Positions 19,201 to 28,800 of a stretch of DNA of 64,000 nt are shown one piece after another. The DNA is from Edaphobacter dinghuensis. Its GTDB lineage: Bacteria; Acidobacteriota; Terriglobia; Terriglobales; Acidobacteriaceae. The DNA lies in assembly GCF_014640335.1 (NCBI RefSeq), contig NZ_BMGT01000004.1:186001-250000 (forward strand), in the 5' to 3' direction. The notes below the pieces were generated by a model that did not search any database, was not told the DNA's origin, and saw nothing but the letters and a program-made list of their open reading frames with translations. How positions within the stretch are numbered: the first letter of the stretch is position 1; each line of letters opens with the position of its first letter. A program made the translations under genes and the position numbers.

Positions 19201-19577
19201 GAGATGGTCTCAATATCTTCTCGGGAGGCCAATACGCAACGAAGATAGGCAATCCCAACATCGCCCACGGTTCGCGCACAGTACAGAAGTGGTTTAATAC
19301 CGCAGCCTTCACAACGACTCCAGCGGATACTCTCGGCAACGCACCCCGCGCGTCGCTGTATGGTCCTGGCCAGAATGTATGGGATCTCAGTCTTATGCGC
19401 GATATCCCGCTGTGGGAGCACGCCGCCTTCACCTTCCGCGTCGATGCGCACAACGCCTTCAACCATCCACAGTTTTCTGGCTTGGGAACATCACTCACTA
19501 ACACGAAAACTTTTGGCACGGTTACCGGCGCTCAGGATCCGCGCATGCTGCTCATCGTTGGTCGCCTCAGGTTCTGA
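16281..19577 (+). CDS. TonB-dependent receptor, Oar-like, with carboxypeptidase-regulatory domain
   Basis: This receptor (1,098 residues from the chosen start) has a compact 28-residue signal peptide ending YPLYAQ. A carboxypeptidase-regulatory-like domain (GVVKDPSGAVLPGVVVTVHENN) follows, then a plug with PIIIDGLPSNMG and LTTTKSGTEKFHGSAFE, and a beta barrel ending VGRLRF. I chose the ATG at 16281 because it gives a clean signal peptide and has GAGGG upstream; an in-frame ATG at 16215 with GGGGA upstream would add 22 residues and cannot be excluded. It is divergent from the DeoR-GHMP kinase operon and probably imports the sugar that operon uses. The phosphodiesterase gene 47 bp downstream is likely cotranscribed. 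Confidence 0.92.
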   Translation: MCRRALQAGTGLVLLIALIVSSYPLYAQTFYGSISGVVKDPSGAVLPGVVVTVHENNTTTEYKSVTNNVGVYHISFLKPSTYTVRFEKDGFAQYVTAGLNIVLNQELVVNGTLKLGTNSEVITVTGAASALNDTNPQMGGELNTQELVDLPESTGTKGANEFLITKSFAGASSTSQDYSNVNNLSLGGGRPVDNPIIIDGLPSNMGVDGTYGLIPTPDSTEELQVLTAPFSAQYGQSGGGAILTTTKSGTEKFHGSAFESYSSQALNALGYFTAPGAVINPSSFHYFGGSIGGPVLIPKIFDGRKHRLYFFTDWEDTLTHASSPFNTVVPTAAELNGDFSGPSPQGGPTATIYDPLTTKVVGKTTVRTPFPGNIIPKSRLDQIGLNIASFFPKPNCNLNNNNYCSNPTSVSSYLYNASRIDYNYSDYDHIWAKFSRDGPRNQPTIDIPNAANTSAFNGWTDDHYEVSWSHIFSPRISNEARFGYVSEENFSSPLPANASAIGLQGVPLTQFPSVSTTEYASFGAGSFERTRDGHYILNDAMVLQIGRHSLSVGGEFMRYAYSYYTPGVLAGKYTFSGMFTAVPGQTGIGLADMLLGLPATTTINTTNTIFHENLNYFAGYIQDDYRLSTNLTINLGLRYEFDGPFSEEHGNMYTFNPNIIDPATGKQGGIQFAGYNGAPHSLIPNIYTGILPRVGFNYCLFSNTTLRGGYGIYQLPSIGFGTTGLTSPSTVNATFQSPDGVTPAYELSQGVPAYSPNVGPNGQPLIPTSLTKPSSSVTQLPLHAVLPYLQEWQLGIQQDLGRNWIAEIDYEGNHGVHQPINLPINQIAPTANCCLGLKTAQSLRPYPQFLTISSLTNGGASAYAALLATLSHRWSNGISARAAYTWAHGLDDVDAPSRADAVFVQNYYNLHAQWGTAMTNIPQRFSLTGVYALPVGSGGRFLPHTPVVSQAIGHWKISTVAQFQMGYPYNVSQGDGLNIFSGGQYATKIGNPNIAHGSRTVQKWFNTAAFTTTPADTLGNAPRASLYGPGQNVWDLSLMRDIPLWEHAAFTFRVDAHNAFNHPQFSGLGTSLTNTKTFGTVTGAQDPRMLLIVGRLRF

Positions 19578-19624
19578 GGGAATGCAACCACAACCACTTC
19601 AACTAATAAAAGGACAAATAAAAA

Positions 19625-20443
19625 ATGCGTAGCTTTATTCTGAAGCTCCTGATCGGTTCCACTTTCGTATGTAACATGGCTTTCGCTCAAACAGCGTGGA
19701 CTCCGAAGGAGGACGGAAAGACAATTAAGGTTATTGCTCACCGTGGTGAACATCTGCATCACCCTGAAAACACGTTACCTGCCTTTCAGGCTGCCATTGA
19801 TGCAGGTGCCGACTACTTTGAACTCGATGTTCGCACTACCTCGGACGGTAAATTCGTCCTCATGCACGACAGTACGCTCGACCGCACCACCAATGGTACC
19901 GGCGAGGTCTACAAGCATACCTTCGCTGAAATTCGTGCGCTCGACGCGGGAATCAAATTTTCCCCAACGTTCGCTGGAACCAAGGTTCCCACGCTCGATG
20001 AAGCTCTCGATCTCGCCCATGGCAAGATCAACGTTTATGTAGACACGAAGTATGCCGATCCGCAGCAACTAATCGACACCATTGTCCGCCACGATATGCA
20101 AGACCACGTTGTGATCTATGGCAATCCCTTCTTTCTCTATGAAGTGCACAAGATTCGTCCAACTCTGAAGGTCATGCCAGAGGCTCTCAGCCCGGACATC
20201 TGCAAGCTCTTCGTTCGGGCCATGCAACTACAGGTCATCGCCTTCGACGCCAGCGATTTCAAAGATCCTGTCATCGCCTGTGCCAAAGACGCAAATGCGA
20301 AGATCTTCGTGGACCGCCTTGGTGACGCCGACAACCCGGAGGCATGGCAGAAAGCTATTGACGAAGGTGCAGCCGGTATCCAAACTAACCTTCCTGCCGA
20401 ACTGGCCGTATATCTGCGCGCGCACAACATGGCCACTCACTAA
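19625..20443 (+). CDS. Exported glycerophosphodiester phosphodiesterase
   Basis: This 272-residue protein has a signal peptide (1-21, ending MAFA) and a GDPD TIM-barrel domain. The catalytic and metal-binding residues are all visible: His39-Arg40 (AHRGE), Glu49-Asn50 (PENT), Glu67 and Asp69 (FELDVR) and His81 (LMHDSTLDR). It hydrolyses glycerophosphodiesters to glycerol-3-phosphate and an alcohol, releasing phosphate-containing nutrients in the periplasm. It lies 47 bp after the receptor gene on the same strand, so the receptor may import, or this enzyme may process, a phosphodiester-containing glycan or lipid head group. The length is normal for a periplasmic GlpQ-like enzyme, although it is shorter than E. 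coli GlpQ. Confidence 0.92.
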   Translation: MRSFILKLLIGSTFVCNMAFAQTAWTPKEDGKTIKVIAHRGEHLHHPENTLPAFQAAIDAGADYFELDVRTTSDGKFVLMHDSTLDRTTNGTGEVYKHTFAEIRALDAGIKFSPTFAGTKVPTLDEALDLAHGKINVYVDTKYADPQQLIDTIVRHDMQDHVVIYGNPFFLYEVHKIRPTLKVMPEALSPDICKLFVRAMQLQVIAFDASDFKDPVIACAKDANAKIFVDRLGDADNPEAWQKAIDEGAAGIQTNLPAELAVYLRAHNMATH

Positions 20444-20497
20444 GAACTGAATGAGCCGAATGCCGAATACTTGGGCCAACTGCTGGTCTGGTCATCC

Positions 20498-20540
20498 GGC
20501 GATTAGTACCGAAAAGTTGTTTTTCTGGTACTAATCGCCA
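20498..20540. terminator. Hairpin after the phosphodiesterase gene
   Basis: Perfect 13-bp arms GGCGATTAGTACC and GGTACTAATCGCC enclose a 17-base loop containing a T-run. There is no T-tract after the stem, so it may be an mRNA-stabilising hairpin rather than a true intrinsic terminator. Confidence 0.5.
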
Positions 20541-20718
20541 TCGGCTTGTCAGATGATTTGGCGATTTATAGTCTTCTCTGCAGCCACAGCGTTCTGGATT
20601 TGCCAATCTAAAAGTTGCGGCTAATGCTCATGTTTGCAATCTCCCCTTTCTAAAAATTTTGAGGAGCCATGCGGAATTTTGTTGACAACTCCATTGCTGT
20701 TGATTTCGTATCAATCAT

Positions 20719-20728
20719 CCAAATTTGG
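20719..20728. promoter_or_regulatory. 10-bp palindrome upstream of the TetR gene
   Basis: CCAAATTTGG is perfectly palindromic and lies 38 bp before the TetR start codon, where an autoregulatory operator would sit. It is short and AT-rich, so chance is a real alternative. Confidence 0.25.
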
Positions 20729-20765
20729 ACATAGTATTCGAATTTGAGGGAGATGGTTTCTTCGC

Positions 20766-21425
20766 ATGCTCTCAAAGACTTCAAATGTGTCGAGTGCACC
20801 CTATCGTGTTCATCGCGAAAGGCAGCGACGCCGCATCATGACTGCGGCGCAGAAGCTCTTCGACGTGGACGGCATTGACCGCGTCACGATGGCGAACATC
20901 ATCTCTGCGACAGGCATTCGGGCCTCGACGCTCTATGAGTATTTTTCGAGCAAGGATGAGATTGTCTGGGCTCTGGTCGAAGAGTTGATGGTGCAGTCGT
21001 CCGCGAGTATTCGCACTTCGATCGACGACGCGACGGGATCAGCCTTGGTGAAGATCACGGCTCTGTTGCAGGCTCTGGGAGACGAGTTGGTGCAACATTC
21101 TGCGCGGGTGCGTTTTATGGCGCAGTTCGATGCGAGGTATGCGTTCGACTGGTCGGTTGAGCGTCTTGTGGCGCTTGAAGAACAGATATTTCCCGGTCGC
21201 TTTGAGGAGCTTTCCGCTCTGATTCGGGATGGCATTGCGGATGGGTCACTGCGCTCTGACCTCGATCCGGAGCTTACCTTGCACGCTATCGTGAACGCCG
21301 TTATTGGAGCTCAACGACGGTTGGCATCCCTGGGAAGCCGGGTGGAAAAGGAGTACGGCCAGCCCATCGAGCTCCTCTTCCGAGAAACAGTGCGCATCCT
21401 GCTGCTTGGCTTGCGTGCGACCTAG
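20766..21425 (+). CDS. TetR/AcrR-family transcriptional regulator
   Basis: This 219-residue protein has a TetR helix-turn-helix (about 20-68: RRRIMTAAQKLFDVDGIDRVTMANIISATGIRASTLYEYFSSKDEI) with the family-typical Y-x-Y-F recognition helix. The C-terminal helical domain binds an unknown ligand. TetR proteins usually repress neighbouring genes. It lies 56 bp upstream of the GH2 gene on the same strand and so probably controls the polysaccharide-degradation cluster that follows; carbohydrate control by TetR is less common than by LacI or DeoR. Start chosen at the first ATG; GAGGG lies about 15 bases upstream. Confidence 0.93.
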   Translation: MLSKTSNVSSAPYRVHRERQRRRIMTAAQKLFDVDGIDRVTMANIISATGIRASTLYEYFSSKDEIVWALVEELMVQSSASIRTSIDDATGSALVKITALLQALGDELVQHSARVRFMAQFDARYAFDWSVERLVALEEQIFPGRFEELSALIRDGIADGSLRSDLDPELTLHAIVNAVIGAQRRLASLGSRVEKEYGQPIELLFRETVRILLLGLRAT

Positions 21426-21481
21426 TTTGTAACTGCAACGAATGACGCCTTACTTATTGATCGCAAAAAGGGAGACTTACG

Positions 21482-24046
21482 ATGCAAAGAGCACACCGTT
21501 TGATAGTCCCGACCGTTCTTGCTGCGTTATTTTTGTCGGCTGCTTCTATGAGGGCAGAGCAGTCACGGTCGCCGCGCCAACAACTCAACGCAGATGCGAA
21601 TTGGAAGTTTCTGTTGGGCGATCCTGCCAATGCCGAAGCGCCCTCTTTTCAGGATGGCAGTTGGCGAACCGTGGATCTGCCGCACGATTGGAGTATCGAG
21701 CAGGCTCCAAACGAGAAGAATGCAACCGGTTCGGGCGGCGGATACTTTCCTGCCGGTATCGGCTGGTATCGAAAGACCTTTTCTGCTCTCGGCAGTTGGA
21801 AGGGGAAGGAGGTGAGTGTTGAGTTCGATGGTGTCGCGTCGAATGCGACCGTTTATCTCAACGGGAAGAAACTCGGCATTCATCCTTATGAATACACCAG
21901 CTTCCGATTCGATCTAACGCATGACCTCGATTTCTCCAAGGCAAACATTCTTGCCGTGCGTGTCGATGACTCACAACAGCCAAGCAGCCGCTGGTACAGC
22001 GGATCGGGCATCTACCGGCATGTCAGGGTTGTTGTGACAGAGCCGCTCCATGTCGTTCCATGGGGAGTCTTTGTAAGCACATCCGAGGCTACAGATACGA
22101 GTGCGAGTGTTGTGGTGCGCACCCGGCTGCAAAACGACTCTGCCAGTGCGGACAACGCGACCTTGAGGACAACGTTGCTTTCAGCCTCTGGGCAGCCGGT
22201 TGCGAAGGAGCAGTCGCAGGTGCAGGTAGGAGCCGGATCGCACGAAGAAGCGAGTCAGACGATTGCAGTGGCAAGTCCTGCTCTCTGGTCTCCCGCAACT
22301 CCGACGCTCTATCGTGCCGTTACGGAGGTGATACGAGGCGGCAAAGTCGTGGATCGGGTCGAGACCAGCTTTGGCATTCGTACTCTCTCGTGGTCGGTTG
22401 ATAAAGGGCTGCTGTTGAACGGAAGATCTATCAAGCTTGTAGGCGGAAGTGTGCACCACGACGATGGGCCGCTTGGCGCTGCGGCGTTTGATCGGGCGGA
22501 AGAACGCAAGGTCGAACTGCTGAAGGCCGCGGGGTTCAATGCTGTGCGCACAGCGCACAATCCTCCGTCGCCTGCTTTTCTGGATGCCTGTGACAGGTTG
22601 GGACTGTTGGTGCTGGACGAGCCATTCGATGTCTGGACCAAGAGCAAGGTGAAGTACGACTATGCGCGTTTTTTCAACGATTGGTGGCAACAGGATATCG
22701 ACTCGATGGTGCTGCGTGATCGGAACCATCCATCGATCATCGTGTGGGGCATTGGCAACGAGATTCCCGAAGCATGGACTCCGAAGGGCGGTCCGCTTGC
22801 AAAACAGCTTGCCGACCGTGTACGCGCACTCGACACCACCAGGCCTTTGACTGAGGCGTTTCCGGGGGCGACCTACACGCCCAGCACGGATGCAGTGATG
22901 TCACATCTCGATATAGCCGGCTACAACTACAACCTGAAGCAGAACCAGGCTAAGGACCATGAGCGGGTTCCGAGCCGGATTATGATGACGACCGAATCGC
23001 TACCTTCGGCTGCATTTGATAACTGGAAGCTGGCTCACGAACACTCCTATATCCTTGGTGAGTTTGTCTGGACCGCGATGGACTATCTGGGAGAGTCGGG
23101 AATTGGAAGCTGGTCTTACGCGACGCCGGAACAGGCTGGGCAAGTAGCTCAGGTTTCTTCGATGATGAATCAAATGATGGCCAACATGGGAGCCGATGGA
23201 AAAGATCCCTTCGAGGCAATGGCGAAGCAACAGAATGCAGCGCCAAACCCGATGATGAAGCTGATGTTTCCTGGTTTTCCGTGGCACGCGGCAGATTCCG
23301 GTGATATCGACCTGACAGGCTTTCGCAAGCCGCAGTCCTACTATCGCGACATCCTGTGGAACGGTGGAGACAAGGTCTTTGCGACGGTGCGGTTGCCGGA
23401 GCCGGAAGGGAAGAAGATCGTTGCGATTGGTTGGTCGGTCTATCCAACGCTGCCAAGCTGGACATGGCCAGGACGCGAAGGCAAGGAGATGCAGGTTGAG
23501 GTCTATGCCAATACCGAAAAGGTGCGGTTGTATCTCAACGACAAGCTTGTAGGCGAGATGCCAACAGGTACAGAGCAGCAGCGAAAAGCCCTATTCACTG
23601 TTGCCTACGCGCCGGGCACGCTGAAGGCTGTTGGAGTCAATGGAGATCGCGAGGTCACAACGGACGTTCTGCACACAACAGGAGATCCGGTAAAGATTCG
23701 TCTTACGCCTGATCGCAAAGTCCTGCAGGCAGATGGCGAGGACCTCTCCTTCATCACAGTGGAGGCGGTGGATGCTCACGGGCTAATGCAGCCGAATGCG
23801 GCAGCTGAAGTGAATTTCACGATCAGCGGCCCCGGTACGATCATCGCGGTAGGGAATGGAGACGGAACAAGCACGGAGTCTTACCAGGGAGACCAGCGTG
23901 CGCTCTTTCATGGACGCGCGCTTGTTGTTGTGCGTACGTCCAGAACGGCTGGATTCATTCGGCTGAAGGTTACTGCGCCGAGCATGGCTTCGGCTGAGAT
24001 AAATCTTCATACAGAACCGGCAAAGCCAGGGATGGAGTTGCGATAA
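21482..24046 (+). CDS. Exported GH2-family beta-galactosidase-like glycoside hydrolase
   Basis: This 854-residue enzyme has a signal peptide (about 1-25) and the GH2 order: sugar-binding jelly roll (LPHDWSIEQ and GIGWYRKTF, 40-190), Ig-like domain (about 195-300), TIM barrel (about 305-630), then C-terminal Ig-like domains including a bacterial invasin-like segment (about 690-850). In the barrel, VWGIGNEIPE gives the acid/base Glu427 and MTTES gives the likely nucleophile Glu505; RTAHNPPSP is also typical. It would release beta-galactose or a related sugar from oligosaccharides in the periplasm. An unusual Met-rich insertion at about 551-600 interrupts the barrel. AGGGAG precedes the ATG. It is the first enzyme gene after the TetR regulator. 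Confidence 0.92.
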   Translation: MQRAHRLIVPTVLAALFLSAASMRAEQSRSPRQQLNADANWKFLLGDPANAEAPSFQDGSWRTVDLPHDWSIEQAPNEKNATGSGGGYFPAGIGWYRKTFSALGSWKGKEVSVEFDGVASNATVYLNGKKLGIHPYEYTSFRFDLTHDLDFSKANILAVRVDDSQQPSSRWYSGSGIYRHVRVVVTEPLHVVPWGVFVSTSEATDTSASVVVRTRLQNDSASADNATLRTTLLSASGQPVAKEQSQVQVGAGSHEEASQTIAVASPALWSPATPTLYRAVTEVIRGGKVVDRVETSFGIRTLSWSVDKGLLLNGRSIKLVGGSVHHDDGPLGAAAFDRAEERKVELLKAAGFNAVRTAHNPPSPAFLDACDRLGLLVLDEPFDVWTKSKVKYDYARFFNDWWQQDIDSMVLRDRNHPSIIVWGIGNEIPEAWTPKGGPLAKQLADRVRALDTTRPLTEAFPGATYTPSTDAVMSHLDIAGYNYNLKQNQAKDHERVPSRIMMTTESLPSAAFDNWKLAHEHSYILGEFVWTAMDYLGESGIGSWSYATPEQAGQVAQVSSMMNQMMANMGADGKDPFEAMAKQQNAAPNPMMKLMFPGFPWHAADSGDIDLTGFRKPQSYYRDILWNGGDKVFATVRLPEPEGKKIVAIGWSVYPTLPSWTWPGREGKEMQVEVYANTEKVRLYLNDKLVGEMPTGTEQQRKALFTVAYAPGTLKAVGVNGDREVTTDVLHTTGDPVKIRLTPDRKVLQADGEDLSFITVEAVDAHGLMQPNAAAEVNFTISGPGTIIAVGNGDGTSTESYQGDQRALFHGRALVVVRTSRTAGFIRLKVTAPSMASAEINLHTEPAKPGMELR

Positions 24047-24054
24047 CTTATAAA

Positions 24055-24096
24055 GCATCGGTCTCCGTAATAACGCATTGTTATGGAGGCCGATGC
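24055..24096. terminator. Interrupted hairpin after the GH2 gene
   Basis: Arms GCATCGGTCTCC and GGAGGCCGATGC pair with one T-G wobble. An inner ATAAC/GTTAT stem extends the structure past a three-base bulge. No T-tract follows, so it may be a 3'-end stabiliser or a factor-dependent stop. Confidence 0.45.
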
Positions 24097-24337
24097 CAGG
24101 CACTAGAATGGCCCTGTGAACCGTCGCGAGCCATGGGAGATGACGATCCCTGTGTTGCCGGGAAATCTACCAAGGTAAAGCGAAGCTTCGTCTCCCCGCA
24201 AAGACGTCACTGGCGCTTCGCTTCCTGCGCCTTAAGCTGGAGCGAATCGTTGTGAGCTGATCCGCAGCATTTGCCTGACTTTCTGCTTTCGATAGGTTGT
24301 CGAATGCTTTGCAACTCACGCATGAGCGGTGGGTTGC

Positions 24338-24365
24338 TTGACAACTGTGCCTGCGGAAATTTAAT
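24338..24365 (+). promoter_or_regulatory. Sigma-70 promoter for the CE15/GH106 genes
   Basis: A perfect TTGACA (24338-24343) is followed by a 16-base spacer and TTTAAT (24360-24365), five of six matches to consensus. The start site would be near 24372, about 60 bases before the esterase ATG. Confidence 0.55.
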
Positions 24366-24431
24366 GTTCGCTGGTATAAATTTCCCTGTAGAAATAAATT
24401 CAAATATGGTGCTCTTCTGGAGCTCATTATT

Positions 24432-25769
24432 ATGACACTGAAGTTTGTATCCTCTCTCTGCGTTATTTCCTTCACTGTACTCACCATGAAGGGCCAGGCT
24501 CCGCCTTCAACTCCGCCTGCTCCTCCAGTCTCAAAGCCAGCCCCGAGTGTGGTTGCCGGCATTCCGGTGAACTATGACCAGTCAAAGGTAGGCACTTACA
24601 CGCTTCCCGATGCGCTGAAGCTCGACGATGGGAAGGAAGTGCGTGATGCGAAGACCTGGTACAAGAAGCGGCGTCCCGAGATCGTTCGCCTCTTCGAGAC
24701 GCAACAGTATGGTATTGCGCCTGGGCGTCCGGCGGACGAAAGCTTCGAAGTAGTGGACAAGGGAACGCCCGCGTTGAACGGTACGGCGATTCGTAAAGAG
24801 ATCGATATCCATCTCTCCAAAGATCCATCATGGCCGGTGATTCATCTGCTCGAATACATTCCGGTAAATGCGAAGAAGCCGGTCCCGATGTTCTTCAGTA
24901 TCAACTTTGGGGCGATACAGAATGCAGTGAATGATCCGGGGATTACTCCACAGAAGGTCTGGAGCCCGAAGACAAATACTCTGATTGTGCCGCCTGCGGG
25001 CCGAGGTTTCGGGCGTCTAGACGTGCAACCGATACTTGACGCGGGAATAGGTGTAGCTGCTTTTTATTACGGAGATATCGATCCCGATGATCTCGAAGGA
25101 TTCTCCAACGGCATTCGCGCACGATATCTGAAGCCAGGCGAGACTAAGCGCGCCGCTGACGATTGGGGCTCGATCGCAGCATGGGCATGGGGGATGAGTC
25201 GCGTCGAAGATTATTTCGAGACGGACAAATCGGTCGACGCGAAGAGGGTTGCGATTCACGGTGTCTCGCGTCTTGGCAAGACGGTTATGTGGGCTGGCGC
25301 GCATGACCAGCGCTTCGCCGCGGTGATCGCAAGTTGTTCGGGAGAGGGTGGTGCTGCGCTAAGCCATCGCGACTATGGCGAGACCATCGCGCACCTTACG
25401 GCCCCTACCCGGTATCCGTATCAGTTTGCGGAGAACTTCGCAAAGTATGCAGGCTTTCCGGATACGGCTCCGATGGATGCGAATATGCTGATTGCTCTGA
25501 TCGCTCCGCGGCCGCTACTGCTGCAGACGGGAAGTACGGATGACTGGTCCGACCCGAAGGGAGAGTTTCTGGCCGCCGTCGCCGCTGGCCCCGTCTACAA
25601 GCTGCTCGGCAAACAGGATCTCGGGACCGATGTATGGCCTGCAGCGAAGACACCGATCTTCAGCAATGGCCTCAACTACTACATGCACGAGGGCGGTCAT
25701 GGCATGGTGCCCAGCGACTGGGACATCTATGTGCAGTTCCTCAAAGCACAACTTCACCCGGAGCAATAA
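24432..25769 (+). CDS. Exported CE15-like glucuronoyl esterase
   Basis: This 445-residue alpha/beta hydrolase has a signal peptide (about 1-21), a Pro-rich linker (24-38) and the CE15-type nucleophile elbow GVSRLGK (277-283, Ser279). SGEGG (303-307) puts Glu305 26 residues after the serine, where CE15 enzymes carry their catalytic acid, and HEGGHG (419-424) supplies the histidine. CE15 enzymes cut the ester between lignin alcohols and 4-O-methyl-glucuronate side chains of xylan, or methyl esters of glucuronate. It has its own promoter, and the GH106-like gene follows 42 bp downstream, so the two are probably one transcript. Substrate within the family is inferred. Confidence 0.85.
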   Translation: MTLKFVSSLCVISFTVLTMKGQAPPSTPPAPPVSKPAPSVVAGIPVNYDQSKVGTYTLPDALKLDDGKEVRDAKTWYKKRRPEIVRLFETQQYGIAPGRPADESFEVVDKGTPALNGTAIRKEIDIHLSKDPSWPVIHLLEYIPVNAKKPVPMFFSINFGAIQNAVNDPGITPQKVWSPKTNTLIVPPAGRGFGRLDVQPILDAGIGVAAFYYGDIDPDDLEGFSNGIRARYLKPGETKRAADDWGSIAAWAWGMSRVEDYFETDKSVDAKRVAIHGVSRLGKTVMWAGAHDQRFAAVIASCSGEGGAALSHRDYGETIAHLTAPTRYPYQFAENFAKYAGFPDTAPMDANMLIALIAPRPLLLQTGSTDDWSDPKGEFLAAVAAGPVYKLLGKQDLGTDVWPAAKTPIFSNGLNYYMHEGGHGMVPSDWDIYVQFLKAQLHPEQ

Positions 25770-25811
25770 GTTCGCTTCGAGCTATCAGCGCGATTACCTG
25801 CTGGAGATATT

Positions 25812-28800
25812 ATGGTGCCGAAACGTACGGCTATCGGTTTGACGATTGCTGCCGCTACTCTTGCTGCTGCAACTCTTGTCTTCGCACAAAATGCCTCTCA
25901 GCCACTGGAACAAGACGCATTGGCAAAGGGGTTTATCAACCCTCCAGATTCGGCTAAACCTCGCATCTGGTGGCACTGGACCAATGGCAATGTCACCGAA
26001 GACGGTATTACCAAGGATCTGGAGTGGATGAAGCGCGTAGGCATTGGCGGCTTCCAACTAGTGGACGTTGCTTTGGGGAATGGACAGGTTGTTGAGCCGA
26101 AGATCCACTTCGCCACGCCCGAGTGGTATCACGCTGTGGCGCATTCGGCCACGCTCGCAAAGCAACTTGGACTAGAGATGTCGATCTTCAGTTGTGCAGG
26201 TTGGAGCGAAGCCGGAGGTCCGTGGGTAAAGCCTGAGATGGCGATGAAGCGGCTGGTGTGGAGCGAAACCGATGTTGCCGGGCCGGTAGATTTTTCAAAT
26301 AAGCTGGCAGAGCCGCCTTCGAACGAAGGGCCGGTTCGCGATTCAAACGCAGGCTCCACGCCGGACGCACCGCACTTCTATGCCGACTCTGCTGTGGTTG
26401 CATACCGCACTCCAGCCGATGAAGTGTCAATGGCTTCGTTGCATCCCAAAGTCACGACGAACAATGGACCGATCGACGGCACACCGCTGCTCGATGGCAG
26501 CCTGATGACATCCGTGAACATCGCTGCTCCAGCGGACGGCAGGTCGGCATGGTTGCAGTACGAATTCGCACAACCCTACACCGCGCGCGCCCTATCGTAT
26601 GGCGCTCACGGGCGCATTCCGGTGGGCCGCATTCTTGCAAGCGACGATGGCGTACACTTCCGCACGATTCTCGACACGCCCGGCCCACAGGGATATCACA
26701 GCGCCAGCATTCGCACCTTCGCTTTTCCGGCTGTCACTGCAAAGTACTTCCGTGTCGAACTGGATGGCGCAGGCCTACTTCCCGCTGCTGTGATTCATGG
26801 TGCTCCTACTGTTCCCGCGCGTGAATACACGCTGACAGAAGCAATCTTTTACTCAGATGCTCGAGTTAATCGGTGGGAGGATAAAGGAGCTTTCGGCAGT
26901 CTGATGGACAGGTACGATGTGGTGCCTACGCCTTCTGCGCCTGCAGCCGCCGAAATTGGTAGCGACAGCATCGTCGACCTCACCCGCAAAATGGACAAAA
27001 ACGGCACGCTGCACTGGAATGTCCCTGCCGGGCACTGGACGATTCTGCGCATGGGCTATGCACTGACTGGCGCAAGGAACCGCCCCTCTGTTCCAGCCGG
27101 CAGCGGTCTCGAGGTCGACAAACTCAGCTCGAAGTATGTGCAGCAATACTTCAAGGGATACATGGATCCTATGCAGCAGCATCTGGGCGACTTGATCGGA
27201 TCGACGGTGCAGTACATGACGATGGATAGCTGGGAAGCAGGGATGCAGAACTGGACCGACGATATGCTCGCGGAGTTTCAGCGTCGTCGCGGCTACGATC
27301 CCAGACCATATCTTCCAGTCCTCGCAGGACGTGTCGTTGGAAATGCCGATATCAGCGATCGTTTTCTATGGGATTTTCGTCGGACACTCGCTGATCTTTA
27401 TGCGGGTGAGTTTTACGGCACTATGGATTCCGAGCTGCACAAACTGGGAATGAAGGCATACTCGGAGGCATCGGGAGTAGCGCTCGAGATTCCAGAGGAC
27501 ACACTGCTCAATAAGAGCCACATCGATATTCCGATGGCTGAGTTCTGGGTCCATGCGCTGCATCCAGAGTCGATGTACTACGTCGATGTTCGCGGCGCTG
27601 CCTCAACCGCTCACGTCTACGGCAAACCGTTGGTGGCGACGGAGTCGTTTACCGGCGGAGGCTACGAATCTCCTTATACCTTTAAGAAGATTGCGGATTA
27701 CTGGTTCGCGCAGGGCGTTAACCGTCTTGTCTTTCATACCTCAGCCGAGCAGCCCCTCGACACCAAGCCCGGCAACACAATGGTTGGCTCTCATATCAAT
27801 CGCAACATTACATGGGCCGAGCTCGGTAAGCCTTTCATGACCTACATCGCCCGTGTCTCTTACATGCTTCAGCAGGGCGACCCGGTTGCCGATCTTGCGT
27901 ACCTGTTACCCGAGGGCGCACCTTCCACGATGCCCTTCTGGGGCAGCGGCCTTCAGCCTGCGCCACCTGCAGGCTACGATTACGACTATGTAAATACTGA
28001 CATCCTACTGCACCATACCAGCGTGATCGCTGATGGACGCATCCATGTTGATGGCAGTACTGAGATGCCCGATGGCATGACTTATCGCCTCCTTATTCTT
28101 CCGCCAACGACGAAGATGACGCCGGAGGTTCTGCATAAGCTGCATGATCTGGTGGAAGCGGGAGCAACCATCGTCGGGCCGCGACCTACGCACTCTCCGA
28201 GCTTGCTCCATTATCCTGAAGCCGATAATGAGGTGCGCTCTCTTGCCACCGATCTATGGGGCGATATGGATGGAGTTACCTTCACGCAACACGCCTTCGG
28301 CAAGGGCATGACCTACTGGGGGCTTTCGCTGAATGAAGTCCTCAGCCGCATCGACGCACCGCCTGACTTCGCCTCCTCCAAACCGCTCAATGCTCCTCCT
28401 GTCTGGATTCATCGGCGCACGTCAGATGCAGATATCTACTTCGTTGCCAATCAGGCCGATGCGCCTGAGCATATCGATGCGCGTTTTCGTGTGGCTGGAA
28501 GAGACGTTCAGGTCTGGCGGCCTATGAATGGAGAGATGACGGATAACAAAGCAGGCGATACTGTGGGTTACTCAACCGTTGCCTACGTGCCGAATCGCAT
28601 CGGCAATCGGCAACTGGGACTTCAGCCTGCGGCCTACACCGAGGTATCAGGCTTCACCACTGTTCCGCTCGATCTCGCCGAGCGCGAGTCTGTCTTTGTC
28701 ATCTTTCGCCATCCGGCGCATGGAGACTCACGCGCGACATCCGAGCCTATCGATCTTCGGCTCGCTACACTCAAAGGTCCATGGACTCTGACCTTTCCGT

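Larger units (their letters stand above)
20444..20765. other. Intergenic region with a hairpin and a small palindrome
   Basis: There is no gene. A hairpin (20498-20540) lies near the end of the phosphodiesterase transcript. A TTGACA (20682-20687) may be a -35 box for the TetR gene, but no good -10 box follows at the usual distance. The 10-bp palindrome CCAAATTTGG lies at 20719-20728. Confidence 0.5.
24047..24431. other. Intergenic region with hairpin and promoter
   Basis: There is no gene. It holds a long interrupted hairpin (24055-24096) just after the GH2 stop codon and a good promoter (24338-24365) for the esterase gene. Between them, around 24100-24330, I see nothing specific. Confidence 0.5.
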
